NCBI GenBank assembly: GCA_902776835.1
Contig: CACYRK010000031.1
Span: 1 to 35,709, forward strand
Source: an uncultured Bacteroidales bacterium
GTDB taxonomy: Bacteria > Bacteroidota > Bacteroidia > Bacteroidales > Muribaculaceae
Direction: 5' to 3'
DNA: 35,709 bases
The notes under the pieces were generated by a model. That model did no database searches, was not told the DNA's origin, and saw nothing but the letters and a program-made list of their open reading frames with translations. Of this stretch, positions 23,736 through 30,631 are shown one piece after another (the stretch's first letter is position 1; every line of letters starts with the position of its first letter). The translations under genes were made by a program, and so were the position numbers.

Positions 23736-24387
23736 GATTTCTCGCGACAGCGACTCCTCTCCTTGTTAAGTATATCGACAATTAAATGGAACGAGTTCAG
23801 CATGGATCTAAAGGATATTAGCAAGATGGACTTTAGCTTCTTCTCTGAGATAACTGGAGAAGCTATGACGGTCTATAACAAATACAAATATGGTTTGTTG
23901 GAATCAGCCTATGAGGCAGCACTAAAATATTTATTGGAGTTAAACGGCCATACAGTTGAACGACAAAAGAATCTGCCTATGTATTGGGATGATGTTCAAC
24001 TCGACCAGCATTATCGTATTGATTTGGTAATAGACAATAATATCATTCTGGAACTGAAGGCTATCTCCCATATCGACACTCCCCACCGCCGACAGTTGTG
24101 GAGTTATATGAACTTGACACATCTGCCATATGGCATGTTAATCAATTTTAGCCCCGACGGTCTGTATAGTGAGTGGTATTGTCGAGATAACTCTTCAGGC
24201 GAGATAAATAGAATTCGCCCAGCAGATATAAGAAAAAGCATCTTCTATAAAATCAATAAAATTAATATGAACGTTTGTGGACGGAGTGGGAGTGCGCCTG
24301 ACGGCGCAGAAATCTAACAAAATTAAAACAAAATCCCACATCAAAAGAAACAGAATTTATTTGTTGGATTTTGGACAGATTTTGAGA
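23736..24387. repeat. Cloverleaf repeat unit interrupted by the GxxExxY gene
   Basis: The 5' half (GATTTCT, CGCGACAGCG, ACTCC) ends at 23757. The 3' half (tttgtggacggagt, GGGAGT, GCGCC-TGAC-GGCGC, AGAAATC, tail) resumes at about 24274. The insert of ~516 bases replaces part of the middle hairpin loop, so the complete outer and middle helices can still form across it. Confidence 0.88.
23802..24317 (+). CDS. GxxExxY family protein, PD-(D/E)XK-like
   Basis: A 171-residue protein with the family motif GLLESAY near residue 28 and a nuclease-like core: RIDLVIDNNIILELKAI at about 68-84, with D and E-x-K of a PD-(D/E)XK-type site, followed by RQLWSYMNLT and YGMLINFSP. Biochemical function of the family is, to my knowledge, unestablished. 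The frame is open upstream through repeat unit 4, but the ATG at 23802 begins the conserved region. The last ~14 residues (CGRSGSAPDGAEI) are encoded by the 3' half of a cloverleaf repeat, and the stop TAA is made by a G-to-T difference from the other copies (ATCGAAC versus ATCTAAC). Lower GC content than neighbouring genes suggests transfer. Confidence 0.85.
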   Translation: MDLKDISKMDFSFFSEITGEAMTVYNKYKYGLLESAYEAALKYLLELNGHTVERQKNLPMYWDDVQLDQHYRIDLVIDNNIILELKAISHIDTPHRRQLWSYMNLTHLPYGMLINFSPDGLYSEWYCRDNSSGEINRIRPADIRKSIFYKINKINMNVCGRSGSAPDGAEI

Positions 24388-24523
24388 GATTTCTCGCGAC
24401 AGCGACTCCCTTTGTGGAAGAGCGGGAGTGCGCCTGACGGCGCAGAAATCGAACAAAATTGAAACAAAATCACACATCAGCAGAAACAAAATTTATTTGT
24501 TGGATTTTGGACAGATTTTGAGA
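24388..24523. repeat. Cloverleaf repeat unit 6
   Basis: Complete unit after the gene-bearing copy: GATTTCT (24388-24394), ACTCCC/GGGAGT with loop TTTGTGGAAGAGC, GCGCC-TGAC-GGCGC, AGAAATC (24444-24450), and the AT-rich tail with AACAAA/TTTGTT. Confidence 0.9.
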
Positions 24524-24545
24524 GATTTCTCGCGACAGCGACTCC
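24524..24545. repeat. Terminal half cloverleaf repeat
   Basis: Only GATTTCT, CGCGACAGCG and ACTCC are present. The homology stops at the same base at which the GxxExxY insert begins in the interrupted copy, then the sequence becomes the ECF promoter region. The 331 bases between the GxxExxY and ECF genes contain otherwise only the repeat and this promoter. Confidence 0.85.
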
Positions 24546-24584
24546 TCCTTTTCAGAAAACTTAATTCCATTTTTCAAGACAACG

Positions 24585-24615
24585 TGTAATAAAACGCAGG
24601 GGCACTGCGTCTAAT
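24585..24615 (+). promoter_or_regulatory. Candidate autoregulatory ECF promoter
   Basis: TGTAAT (24585-24590), a 17-base spacer and CGTCTAAT (24608-24615) resemble the -35 TGTAAC / -10 CGTC promoters used by ECF sigma factors. A hairpin ACGCAG/CTGCGT (24594-24610) lies within it. No TAnnTTTG element is seen, which supports self-activation. Confidence 0.5.
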
Positions 24616-24648
24616 GGGTGTAACAAAAATCGAAAAGTTATTGCAATT

Positions 24649-25122
24649 ATGACCGATTCAGAATTACAATTTACCAAACTGGTCAAAGAGCACAAGAGCA
24701 CCATCTACACCGTGTGCTACATGTTTTCGAACGACAGCGACGAGGTCGAAGACATGTTCCAAGAGTCGCTCATCAACCTATGGCGAGGCCTGAAAGGCTT
24801 CGAGGGTCGCAGCCAGGTGAGTTCGTGGGTGTGGCGCGTAACACTCAACACGTGCATCTCGTGGGACCGTAAGCGCAAACGTCGCGGCGACACCGTGCCC
24901 CTGACGATGGACATCAACCTCTTTGACGATCACGACACCGAGACGCAACAGGTGAAACTCCTGCGAGAGCGCATACACCAGTTGCAACCCTTCGACCGCG
25001 CCATCGTGCTGCTATGGCTCGAAAATCTCAGTTACGACGAGATAGCAGCCATCGTGGGTATCTCCGCGAAAAACGTGGGCGTGCGCCTGTACCGCATCAA
25101 AGAACAACTTAAGAAATCTTGA
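24649..25122 (+). CDS. ECF-type RNA polymerase sigma factor
   Basis: A 157-residue sigma-70-family factor of the extracytoplasmic-function group. Region 2 covers about 6-75 (TIYTVCYMFSNDSDEVEDMF; QESLINLWRGLKGFEGRSQV; SSWVWRVTLNTCISWDRKRK). Region 4 covers about 100-155 (LQPFDRAIVLLWLENLSYDE, then IAAIVGISAKNVGVRLYRIK). There is no extra C-terminal domain. The next gene, 28 bases downstream, encodes a membrane protein that may act as its anti-sigma factor. Confidence 0.93.
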   Translation: MTDSELQFTKLVKEHKSTIYTVCYMFSNDSDEVEDMFQESLINLWRGLKGFEGRSQVSSWVWRVTLNTCISWDRKRKRRGDTVPLTMDINLFDDHDTETQQVKLLRERIHQLQPFDRAIVLLWLENLSYDEIAAIVGISAKNVGVRLYRIKEQLKKS

Positions 25123-25150
25123 TTTACCTTATATCTTAATTATCTTGACA

Positions 25151-25774
25151 ATGGAAAATAACGTAAACATAGAACTTGACAGCCTTCGTGAGCAGATGGG
25201 CATACTGCGCAACAAACTCGATAAGCAAGAAATCATCAACGAGCAACTCATGCGCAAATCCATGAACCAGAGCATGTCGTGGATTCAGAAATATGTGATC
25301 TTTGAAATCATCCTTGTGCCACTGCTGCTGATTTATCTGGCCATCATGCACGTGAGTTTCGCCCTCTCGTGGTGGCTCTACGCCTTCGTGGCAGTGATGC
25401 TCATCGTCAGCGTTTCGGCCGACTACTACATCAACCACCTCAACAGCGCCGAACTGCTGCAGGGCGACCTCGTGGACACCAGCCGCAAACTGCTGCGCAT
25501 GAAGAGCCTGCGCGCCAAAGCGTTCATCATCGGCATCGTCGCCGTGCTCGTGTGGGTGGCTTGGCTCATGTGGGAACTCTACAACAGTTACCTCGCCCAG
25601 GCCGACAATCACGACTTCGCCTCGGGAGCCGCACTGGGCGGCTGCGTAGGTGCCGGCATAGGCTGCGTGATCGGACTCATCGTCGCCTTCCTCATCTTCC
25701 GCAAGATGCAACGCACCAACGACGACGTCCTCGCTCAAATCAACGAAATCACAGCATCCGACGCCCAGCAGTAA
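25151..25774 (+). CDS. Membrane protein, possible anti-sigma factor
   Basis: A 207-residue protein. The N-terminal 40 residues are helical and charged (SLREQMGILRNKLDKQEIIN), followed by four hydrophobic segments (about 48-65, 70-88, 123-143, 158-182) and a cytoplasmic-type tail. Position directly behind an ECF sigma gene suggests that the N-terminal segment binds the sigma factor, but no zinc-binding anti-sigma motif (HxxxCxxC) is present. The frame is open to a TTG at 25145; the ATG at 25151 is preferred. It is followed by a strong terminator. Confidence 0.75.
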   Translation: MENNVNIELDSLREQMGILRNKLDKQEIINEQLMRKSMNQSMSWIQKYVIFEIILVPLLLIYLAIMHVSFALSWWLYAFVAVMLIVSVSADYYINHLNSAELLQGDLVDTSRKLLRMKSLRAKAFIIGIVAVLVWVAWLMWELYNSYLAQADNHDFASGAALGGCVGAGIGCVIGLIVAFLIFRKMQRTNDDVLAQINEITASDAQQ

Positions 25775-25797
25775 CAGCACTGCATTTTCAACTCCAA

Positions 25798-25840
25798 AAA
25801 ACGCGAATCACACGCATCGCAACCGTGTGATTCGCGTTTT
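25798..25840 (+). terminator. Strong intrinsic terminator of the ECF operon
   Basis: A perfect 17-bp stem AAAACGCGAATCACACG/CGTGTGATTCGCGTTTT with a nine-base loop ends in TTTT, 24 bases after the stop codon at 25774. Confidence 0.9.
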
Positions 25841-25983
25841 GGTTTAATCAGGTGGGGTGGGGTTGGTATGTAAAATCGGGGAATTGGTCGGGGCAAGGGC
25901 GGGCATGGTCGATTGCGGGCACAAAAAACATAAACTTTGGCCAATTTTAATAATCTAATTGACAAAGAAATAAATGTTTAACT

Positions 25984-26013
25984 TGCCGCGTTGGCGACCT
26001 GGTCGCCCCGGCA
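25984..26013 (+). promoter_or_regulatory. Hairpin in the leader of the His-rich protein gene
   Basis: Nested stems TGCCG/CGGCA (25984-25988 with 26009-26013) and GGCGA/TCGCC around CCTGG form a GC-rich hairpin ending 16 bases before the ATG at 26030. An imperfect -7 element (TAAACTTTG at 25931-25939) lies upstream. It may influence translation or be a protein-binding palindrome. Confidence 0.5.
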
Positions 26014-26029
26014 CAAAAGATATATAGTC

Positions 26030-26389
26030 ATGAAAACTAAAATTATCATCACCGCAATCGCCGCACTGGCAATGCTGATGCCTCTGAGCATGGAGGCGCG
26101 CAGCACACAACGTGGAGCAACGGGCCAAAGAGTAGGCCACCGCACCGAGATGCAACATCGCCAAGGTCACGCCACCAACGTTGGCCATCGCCACCAAGTA
26201 GTGCATCGTCATGGAGCAAATGCTCACATGCGCCACCGTCCAGCAATGGGCGCACGATTCCACCACCGTCCCGCATATGGCCGTTTCGTAATGATGAACC
26301 ATGAGCGTCTGTGGCTTGCAGGAGGAGTTTTATACCGCGTTGTTTCAAATGGTTACAATACAGTTTACATTGTTGTAGGTTACATGTAA
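26030..26389 (+). CDS. Small secreted histidine-rich protein
   Basis: A 119-residue protein with a signal peptide (MKTKIIITAIAALAMLMPLS, cleavage probably after MEA). The middle part is rich in His, Arg and Gln (HRTEMQHRQGHATNVGHRHQ, then VVHRHGANAHMRHRP, then RFHHRP). It ends in a short hydrophobic segment (LWLAGGVLYRVVSNGYNTVY). About 14 histidines in 60 residues suggest metal or heme binding in the periplasm or outside the cell, which is an inference. The ATG at 26030 gives the signal peptide; the frame is open to 25991. Confidence 0.75.
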   Translation: MKTKIIITAIAALAMLMPLSMEARSTQRGATGQRVGHRTEMQHRQGHATNVGHRHQVVHRHGANAHMRHRPAMGARFHHRPAYGRFVMMNHERLWLAGGVLYRVVSNGYNTVYIVVGYM

Positions 26390-26433
26390 AGAGTTAAGAA
26401 CATTGTTGTAGATCACATGTTAAGAGTTAAGTA
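26368..26433 (+). repeat. 33-base tandem duplication at the gene's 3' end
   Basis: CATTGTTGTAG, three variable bases, ACATGT and AAGAGTTAAG occur twice, at 26368-26400 and 26401-26433. The first copy encodes the last residues and stop of the His-rich protein, and the second is untranslated. Confidence 0.8.
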
Positions 26434-26435
26434 AT

Positions 26436-26486
26436 CTGTCGAAAGACAGTGGGCCGGGGCACCAAGTTGTCCTGGCTCTTTTTTTT
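26436..26486 (+). terminator. GNRA hairpin plus intrinsic terminator
   Basis: CTGTC-GAAA-GACAG (26436-26449) is directly followed by an 11-pair stem with G-T wobbles (GGGCCGGGGCA at 26451-26461 with TGTCCTGGCTC at 26468-26478) and eight T. It terminates the His-rich protein transcript. Confidence 0.85.
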
Positions 26487-26526
26487 GTGCCCTAATTAAA
26501 CCATAGCACTTCTATTACACCCCTAC

Positions 26527-26688
26527 AAACGAGCCAAAAGTGAAAAAAATCACGACTTTTGGACGGAAACCGCACAACAGAAACGAGCCAAAAGTGGAAA
26601 AAATTACGACTTTTGGACGGAAACCACACAACAGAAATGAGCCAAAAGTGGAAAAAATCACGACTTTTGGACGGAAACCGCACAACAG
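26527..26688. repeat. Three tandem 54-base repeats
   Basis: Units start at 26527, 26581 and 26635 and differ at only a few bases. Each contains an 8-bp inverted repeat CCAAAAGT/ACTTTTGG. Because 54 is a multiple of three, reading frames stay open on both strands across the array, but no ribosome site or conserved start supports a gene. Confidence 0.92.
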
Positions 26689-26714
26689 AAACGCGCCCCC
26701 GGCTCTCCAGCGCA

Positions 26715-26754
26715 TCGAACGTTCGATTGTTCGAACATTCGAATGCTCGAGTGG
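26715..26754. repeat. Five phased TCGA octamers
   Basis: TCGA occurs at 26715, 26723, 26731, 26739 and 26747, exactly every eight bases, with variable four-base spacers (ACGT, TTGT, ACAT, ATGC, GTGG). This creates successive palindromes of 12, 10, 8 and 6 bases. Confidence 0.85.
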
Positions 26755-26837
26755 GGCGAGGTTTAATTTTTAGCGTGTTAATTGCTAATTAATGCTAATA
26801 TGTGGCGGGTTTTACGGGGTGATTGCAATAAAAACTG

Positions 26838-26845
26838 TATTTTTG
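26838..26845 (+). promoter_or_regulatory. Promoter -7 element of the DUF2723 operon
   Basis: TATTTTTG fits TAnnTTTG. No clear -33 box was found at the right distance. The leader to the ATG at 26974 would be about 120 nt. Confidence 0.5.
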
Positions 26846-26863
26846 TAGATTATTTGCCGTGAT

Positions 26864-26927
26864 AGGCGCACGTTGCAACAACGCGACGGGCACGCAACGC
26901 CTAACGTCGACCGCACCGAGCGGTGCG
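26864..26927 (+). promoter_or_regulatory. Structured GC-rich leader of the DUF2723 gene
   Basis: CGTTGC (26871-26876) pairs with GCAACG (26894-26899), extended by AGG/CCT across a two-base bulge. CGCACCG-AG-CGGTGCG (26912-26927) forms a second tight hairpin. No known riboswitch is recognised. Confidence 0.45.
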
Positions 26928-26973
26928 CCACAGCGCGAGCAAATTTAAGAGGAAATTATTTAATATCAACACA

Positions 26974-29900
26974 ATGAGGAAGTATAACATCATTAACAAC
27001 ACGCTGGGATGGCTCGTCTTTCTGATCGCAGCAGTCACCTATCTGCTCACCATCGAGCCCACAGCGAGTTTTTGGGACTGTCCAGAGTTTATAGCACAGG
27101 GCTTCAAGAGTGAGATTGGCCACCCGCCAGGCAACCCGATCTTCATCCTTGCGGCGCGTTTTGCGGCGCATTTTGCCGGTGGCCAGGTCACCGCAGTTGC
27201 GGCGTGCGTCAACGCCATGTCGGCAATGTTCAGCGCGGCAACCATCTTGCTGCTGTTCTGGACCATCACACATCTGGTGAAAAAATTGCTCGTCGAGGAC
27301 GGCAACGAGGCGCTGATGACCACCGCGCAGTACCTGGTGATTATGGGCAGCGGCCTCGTGGGCGCTCTGGCCTACACCTGGAGCGACACCTTCTGGTACT
27401 CGGCTGTCGAGGCCGAGGTCTACGCCTTCTCGTCGTTCTGCACGGCATTGGTCTTCTGGCTCATTCTGAAGTGGGAAAACCGCGCCGACGAGCCAGGCAG
27501 CGACCGATGGCTCATCCTCATTGCTTACATCATTGGCGTGTCGCTCGGCGTGCACCTGCTCAACCTGCTGTGCATCCCCGCCATCGCCCTGGTGTACTAC
27601 TACCGTCGTTATAAGAATACCAGCGCCAAGGGCTCGCTAATCACGCTGCTCATCTCGTTTGCCATCATCGTGCTGGTGCTCTACGGACTCGAGCCGGGAT
27701 TCGTGAAGTTCGGCCAGAAGTTCGACCTCTTTGCCGTGAACACACTGGGCATGTCGTTCAACATGGGTGCCCTGATGTATGCCATCCTGCTCGTGGCAGT
27801 GCTGGCCTGGAACATCTGGGAACTTTACCGCGGCACCAGCGAGTTGCGCATGAAACTGTCGTTCGCACTGGCCATCGCCCTGTCGGGCATGCTGCTGGTG
27901 GGCGGCAAGTGGTGGATCACCACCATACTGCTCATTGCCTTGCTGGTGTATCTGTTCCGCTTCTGCAAGGCGGTGCCCGTGCGCCTATTCAGCAACGTCA
28001 GCATCTCCATCTTGGTCATCTTCCTGGGCTTCGCCAGTTATGCGCTGATTCTCATCCGAAGCAACGCCAATACGCCGCTCGACGAGAACTCGCCAAACAA
28101 CACCTTCGCGCTGGCCAAATACCTCAGCCGCGAGCAGTATGGCGAGACGCCGCTGCTCTACGGACGCACCGTGTTCAGCGACATCCAGCGCACGCCGTCA
28201 AACGGCTACCAGGTGCCCCTGGTGGTCGAGGGCGATGCCATCTATTCGCAGGAAATCAAGAAGAATCCCAGCGACCCCGACCGCTACATCGTCACCGGGC
28301 ACAAGCAGGAGTACAAGTACATCCCGCAGCAGAACATGCTCTTCCCGCGCATCCACAGCGACTCACACGCGCAGCAGTATATCGACTGGCTAGGCATGGA
28401 CTTGAAAGACCCCAGCCGCCACGTCGAGGGCGACGTGCTCGTGGCTGCCGACGGCTCGGTGATGGAGCGCAAGACCGTGTCGCGACCCACCATGGGCGAC
28501 AACCTGCGCTTCTTCATCGACTACCAACTCAACTACATGTACTGGCGCTACTTCATGTGGAACTTCGCCGGACGCCAGAACGACATCCAGGGCATGGGCG
28601 AGATTACGCAGGGCAACTGGCTCTCGGGCATACCCTTTATCGACAATCTGCGCCTGGGCGACCAAAGCCTGCTGCCCGCCGACTATGGCACGGGCAACAA
28701 GGGCCACAACGTGTTCTACCTGCTGCCGCTGCTGCTGGGCATCGTGGGCTTGCTCTGGCAGGCCTATCGCGGCAAGCGTGGCATCGAGCAGTTCTGGGTG
28801 ATCTTCTTCCTCTTCTTCATGACGGGTATCGCCATCGTGCTTTACCTCAACCAGACGCCCAGCCAGCCGCGTGAGCGCGACTACGCTTACGCCGGCTCGT
28901 TCTACGCCTTCGCCATCTGGATTGGCATGGGCGTGGCCGGACTGTGGCGACTGATGCTCGCCATCGCCAAGCGCAAGAAAGCCGACAAGAAGGGTGCCAA
29001 GAAGGCCGCCGACAACGAGAAGACGCGCATCGCACCCGACCCCGAAAGGACGCGCATCGCCACCGCCGACAGCGAGGCCGCACAACTCGCACCGGTAACG
29101 TCGAAAGAGCCTACGGCAACGCTCGCCATGGCCGTGGTGGCCGTGGTGCTCGGCATCATCGTGCCGCTGCAGATGGTGAGCCAGACGTGGGACGACCACG
29201 ACCGCAGCGGACGCTACGCCGCTCGCGACTTCGGCATGAACTATCTCTCGAGTCTCGACAAGAACGCCGTGATTTTCACCAACGGCGACAACGACACCTT
29301 CCCGCTGTGGTACGCACAGGAGGTCGAGGGCTACCGCACCGACGTGCGCGTGGTCAACCTCAGTTACCTGGCCACCGACTGGTACATCGCGCAGATGCAG
29401 CGCGCCGCTTACGACAGCAAGCCGCTGCCCATGCAGGCCGACGCATTGACTTATGCCTACGACCGCCGTCAGGCCGGATACTTCTTCAACACCGACACCG
29501 CCATGCATGTGCCCGTGATCGACATGCTCAAGCAGTTCTACAGCGACGACGCCAAGAAAGATCCCTACGGCAGCGGCAAGGAGAGCGACATGCTCTACTG
29601 CATCGCCTATCCTAACGTGTTTATGCCCGTTGATGCCGAGCAGGCTGTCAAGGCCGGCATAATCAGCCCCGAGGAGCGCGACCAGGCCGCCGAGACCATC
29701 AACTTGAACCTGCGGAGCCTGGGCGGCGGCATGAACGCCAGCCAACTCGCCTGCCTCGACATCATCGCCAGCAGCATAGCACAGGGCTGGCAACGTCCCT
29801 GCTACTTCGCCATGACTGTCCCCGACAGTTACTACCTGGGCCTCTCGCCCTACCTGCGCTCCACCGGTATGGCCTATCAGGTGACGCCCATCCGCAATGC

Positions 29901-30618
29901 CGAGAGCGACGAGATCTTCACCGCCACCGACAAGATGTACGACAACGTGATGAACAAGTTCCGCTGGGGCGGTATCGACGTGGCTAAGCCCGCCGACATC
30001 TACCTCGACGAGACTATCCGCCGCATGGTCACCACCACGCGCACCACGCTCACCAACCTGGCCGTCGACCTCATCTACGAGGGCAACGTGGCTAAGAAGG
30101 CCGTGGATACCGGCCAAGCCACCTTCATGGGCAAGGACGCCAACGCCTATGCCACCGACCGCTATGCCAAGGCAGCCCGCGTGCTCGACCTGATGCAGAC
30201 CAAACTGCCTGCCGCCACCTCGCCCTACGCCATCGGCATGGGACAGCGCATCGCCATGGCTTACAAGAGCCTCTACGATGCCACCGGCGACAAGGGTGCC
30301 CTCGAAAAGGCCACCAAACTCATCGAGCAGGAGGTGATGCGCTACGGACAGTATGCGCGCTTCTACCAGTCGCTCACCACCGACAACTACAGCCGACTCA
30401 CGCGCCAAGACCAGTACATCGACGCTCTCTACCTGCCAGGCCTCGTGCAGACCTACAGCACGCTGAACCCCAGCGGGGCTGACAAACTGCTCAACAACCT
30501 CAGGGCTATGGGCGTGAACCTCGACCGCATGTCGGCCATGATACAGGCTCAGCAGCAGCCGCGAATGGTGAAAGCAACCGAACCAGTGCCCCTGTCCGAC
30601 ACAAGCGCGGCATTCTAA
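26974..30618 (+). CDS. DUF2723 (TMEM260-like) membrane glycosyltransferase
   Basis: A 1214-residue protein of the DUF2723 family, related to the eukaryotic protein O-mannosyltransferase TMEM260. The N-terminal GT-C-like part has the family pattern TIEPTASFWDCPEFIAQGFK and EIGHPPGNPIFILAARF (catalytic-type acidic residues in the first loop), with about twelve membrane segments to residue ~735. A charged repetitive linker (about 667-712; RKKADKKGAKKAADNEKTRI, APDPERTRIATA) precedes the last membrane helix. The C-terminal ~480 residues are soluble (NGDNDTFPLWYAQEVEGYRT near 770) and end in a helical repeat-like region. The ATG at 26974 replaces a GTG at 26923 that falls in the leader hairpin. 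It lies 13 bases before the deacetylase gene. Confidence 0.93.
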   Translation: MRKYNIINNTLGWLVFLIAAVTYLLTIEPTASFWDCPEFIAQGFKSEIGHPPGNPIFILAARFAAHFAGGQVTAVAACVNAMSAMFSAATILLLFWTITHLVKKLLVEDGNEALMTTAQYLVIMGSGLVGALAYTWSDTFWYSAVEAEVYAFSSFCTALVFWLILKWENRADEPGSDRWLILIAYIIGVSLGVHLLNLLCIPAIALVYYYRRYKNTSAKGSLITLLISFAIIVLVLYGLEPGFVKFGQKFDLFAVNTLGMSFNMGALMYAILLVAVLAWNIWELYRGTSELRMKLSFALAIALSGMLLVGGKWWITTILLIALLVYLFRFCKAVPVRLFSNVSISILVIFLGFASYALILIRSNANTPLDENSPNNTFALAKYLSREQYGETPLLYGRTVFSDIQRTPSNGYQVPLVVEGDAIYSQEIKKNPSDPDRYIVTGHKQEYKYIPQQNMLFPRIHSDSHAQQYIDWLGMDLKDPSRHVEGDVLVAADGSVMERKTVSRPTMGDNLRFFIDYQLNYMYWRYFMWNFAGRQNDIQGMGEITQGNWLSGIPFIDNLRLGDQSLLPADYGTGNKGHNVFYLLPLLLGIVGLLWQAYRGKRGIEQFWVIFFLFFMTGIAIVLYLNQTPSQPRERDYAYAGSFYAFAIWIGMGVAGLWRLMLAIAKRKKADKKGAKKAADNEKTRIAPDPERTRIATADSEAAQLAPVTSKEPTATLAMAVVAVVLGIIVPLQMVSQTWDDHDRSGRYAARDFGMNYLSSLDKNAVIFTNGDNDTFPLWYAQEVEGYRTDVRVVNLSYLATDWYIAQMQRAAYDSKPLPMQADALTYAYDRRQAGYFFNTDTAMHVPVIDMLKQFYSDDAKKDPYGSGKESDMLYCIAYPNVFMPVDAEQAVKAGIISPEERDQAAETINLNLRSLGGGMNASQLACLDIIASSIAQGWQRPCYFAMTVPDSYYLGLSPYLRSTGMAYQVTPIRNAESDEIFTATDKMYDNVMNKFRWGGIDVAKPADIYLDETIRRMVTTTRTTLTNLAVDLIYEGNVAKKAVDTGQATFMGKDANAYATDRYAKAARVLDLMQTKLPAATSPYAIGMGQRIAMAYKSLYDATGDKGALEKATKLIEQEVMRYGQYARFYQSLTTDNYSRLTRQDQYIDALYLPGLVQTYSTLNPSGADKLLNNLRAMGVNLDRMSAMIQAQQQPRMVKATEPVPLSDTSAAF

Positions 30619-30631
30619 CGACACACCGAGT

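Larger units (their letters stand above)
26487..26973. other. Gene-free stretch with minisatellite and leader
   Basis: No gene is seen here. The stretch contains the 54-base tandem repeats (26527-26688), the TCGA octamers (26715-26754), a vegetative -7 element (26838-26845) and the structured leader of the DUF2723 gene. Confidence 0.8.

Noticed and set aside
23166..24489. Minus-strand open frames across the cloverleaf repeats (RESLSREI, FLRRQAHS peptides)
   Set aside because: They arise only because the repeats have open frames, and stem constraints explain the sequence. No start signal or conservation supports genes.
23194..24545. CRISPR-like array of direct repeats
   Set aside because: The whole ~136-base unit repeats, including the parts that would be spacers, and no cas gene is present. 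The units are structured repeats, not repeats with unique spacers.
26492..26792. Small repetitive proteins on either strand of the 54-base repeats
   Set aside because: The frames are a by-product of a unit length divisible by three, and no promoter or initiation site is seen.
28390..30624. 744-residue minus-strand frame opposite the DUF2723 gene
   Set aside because: It is an antisense shadow with valine/glycine/histidine-rich composition and no motif. The DUF2723 frame is clearly real.
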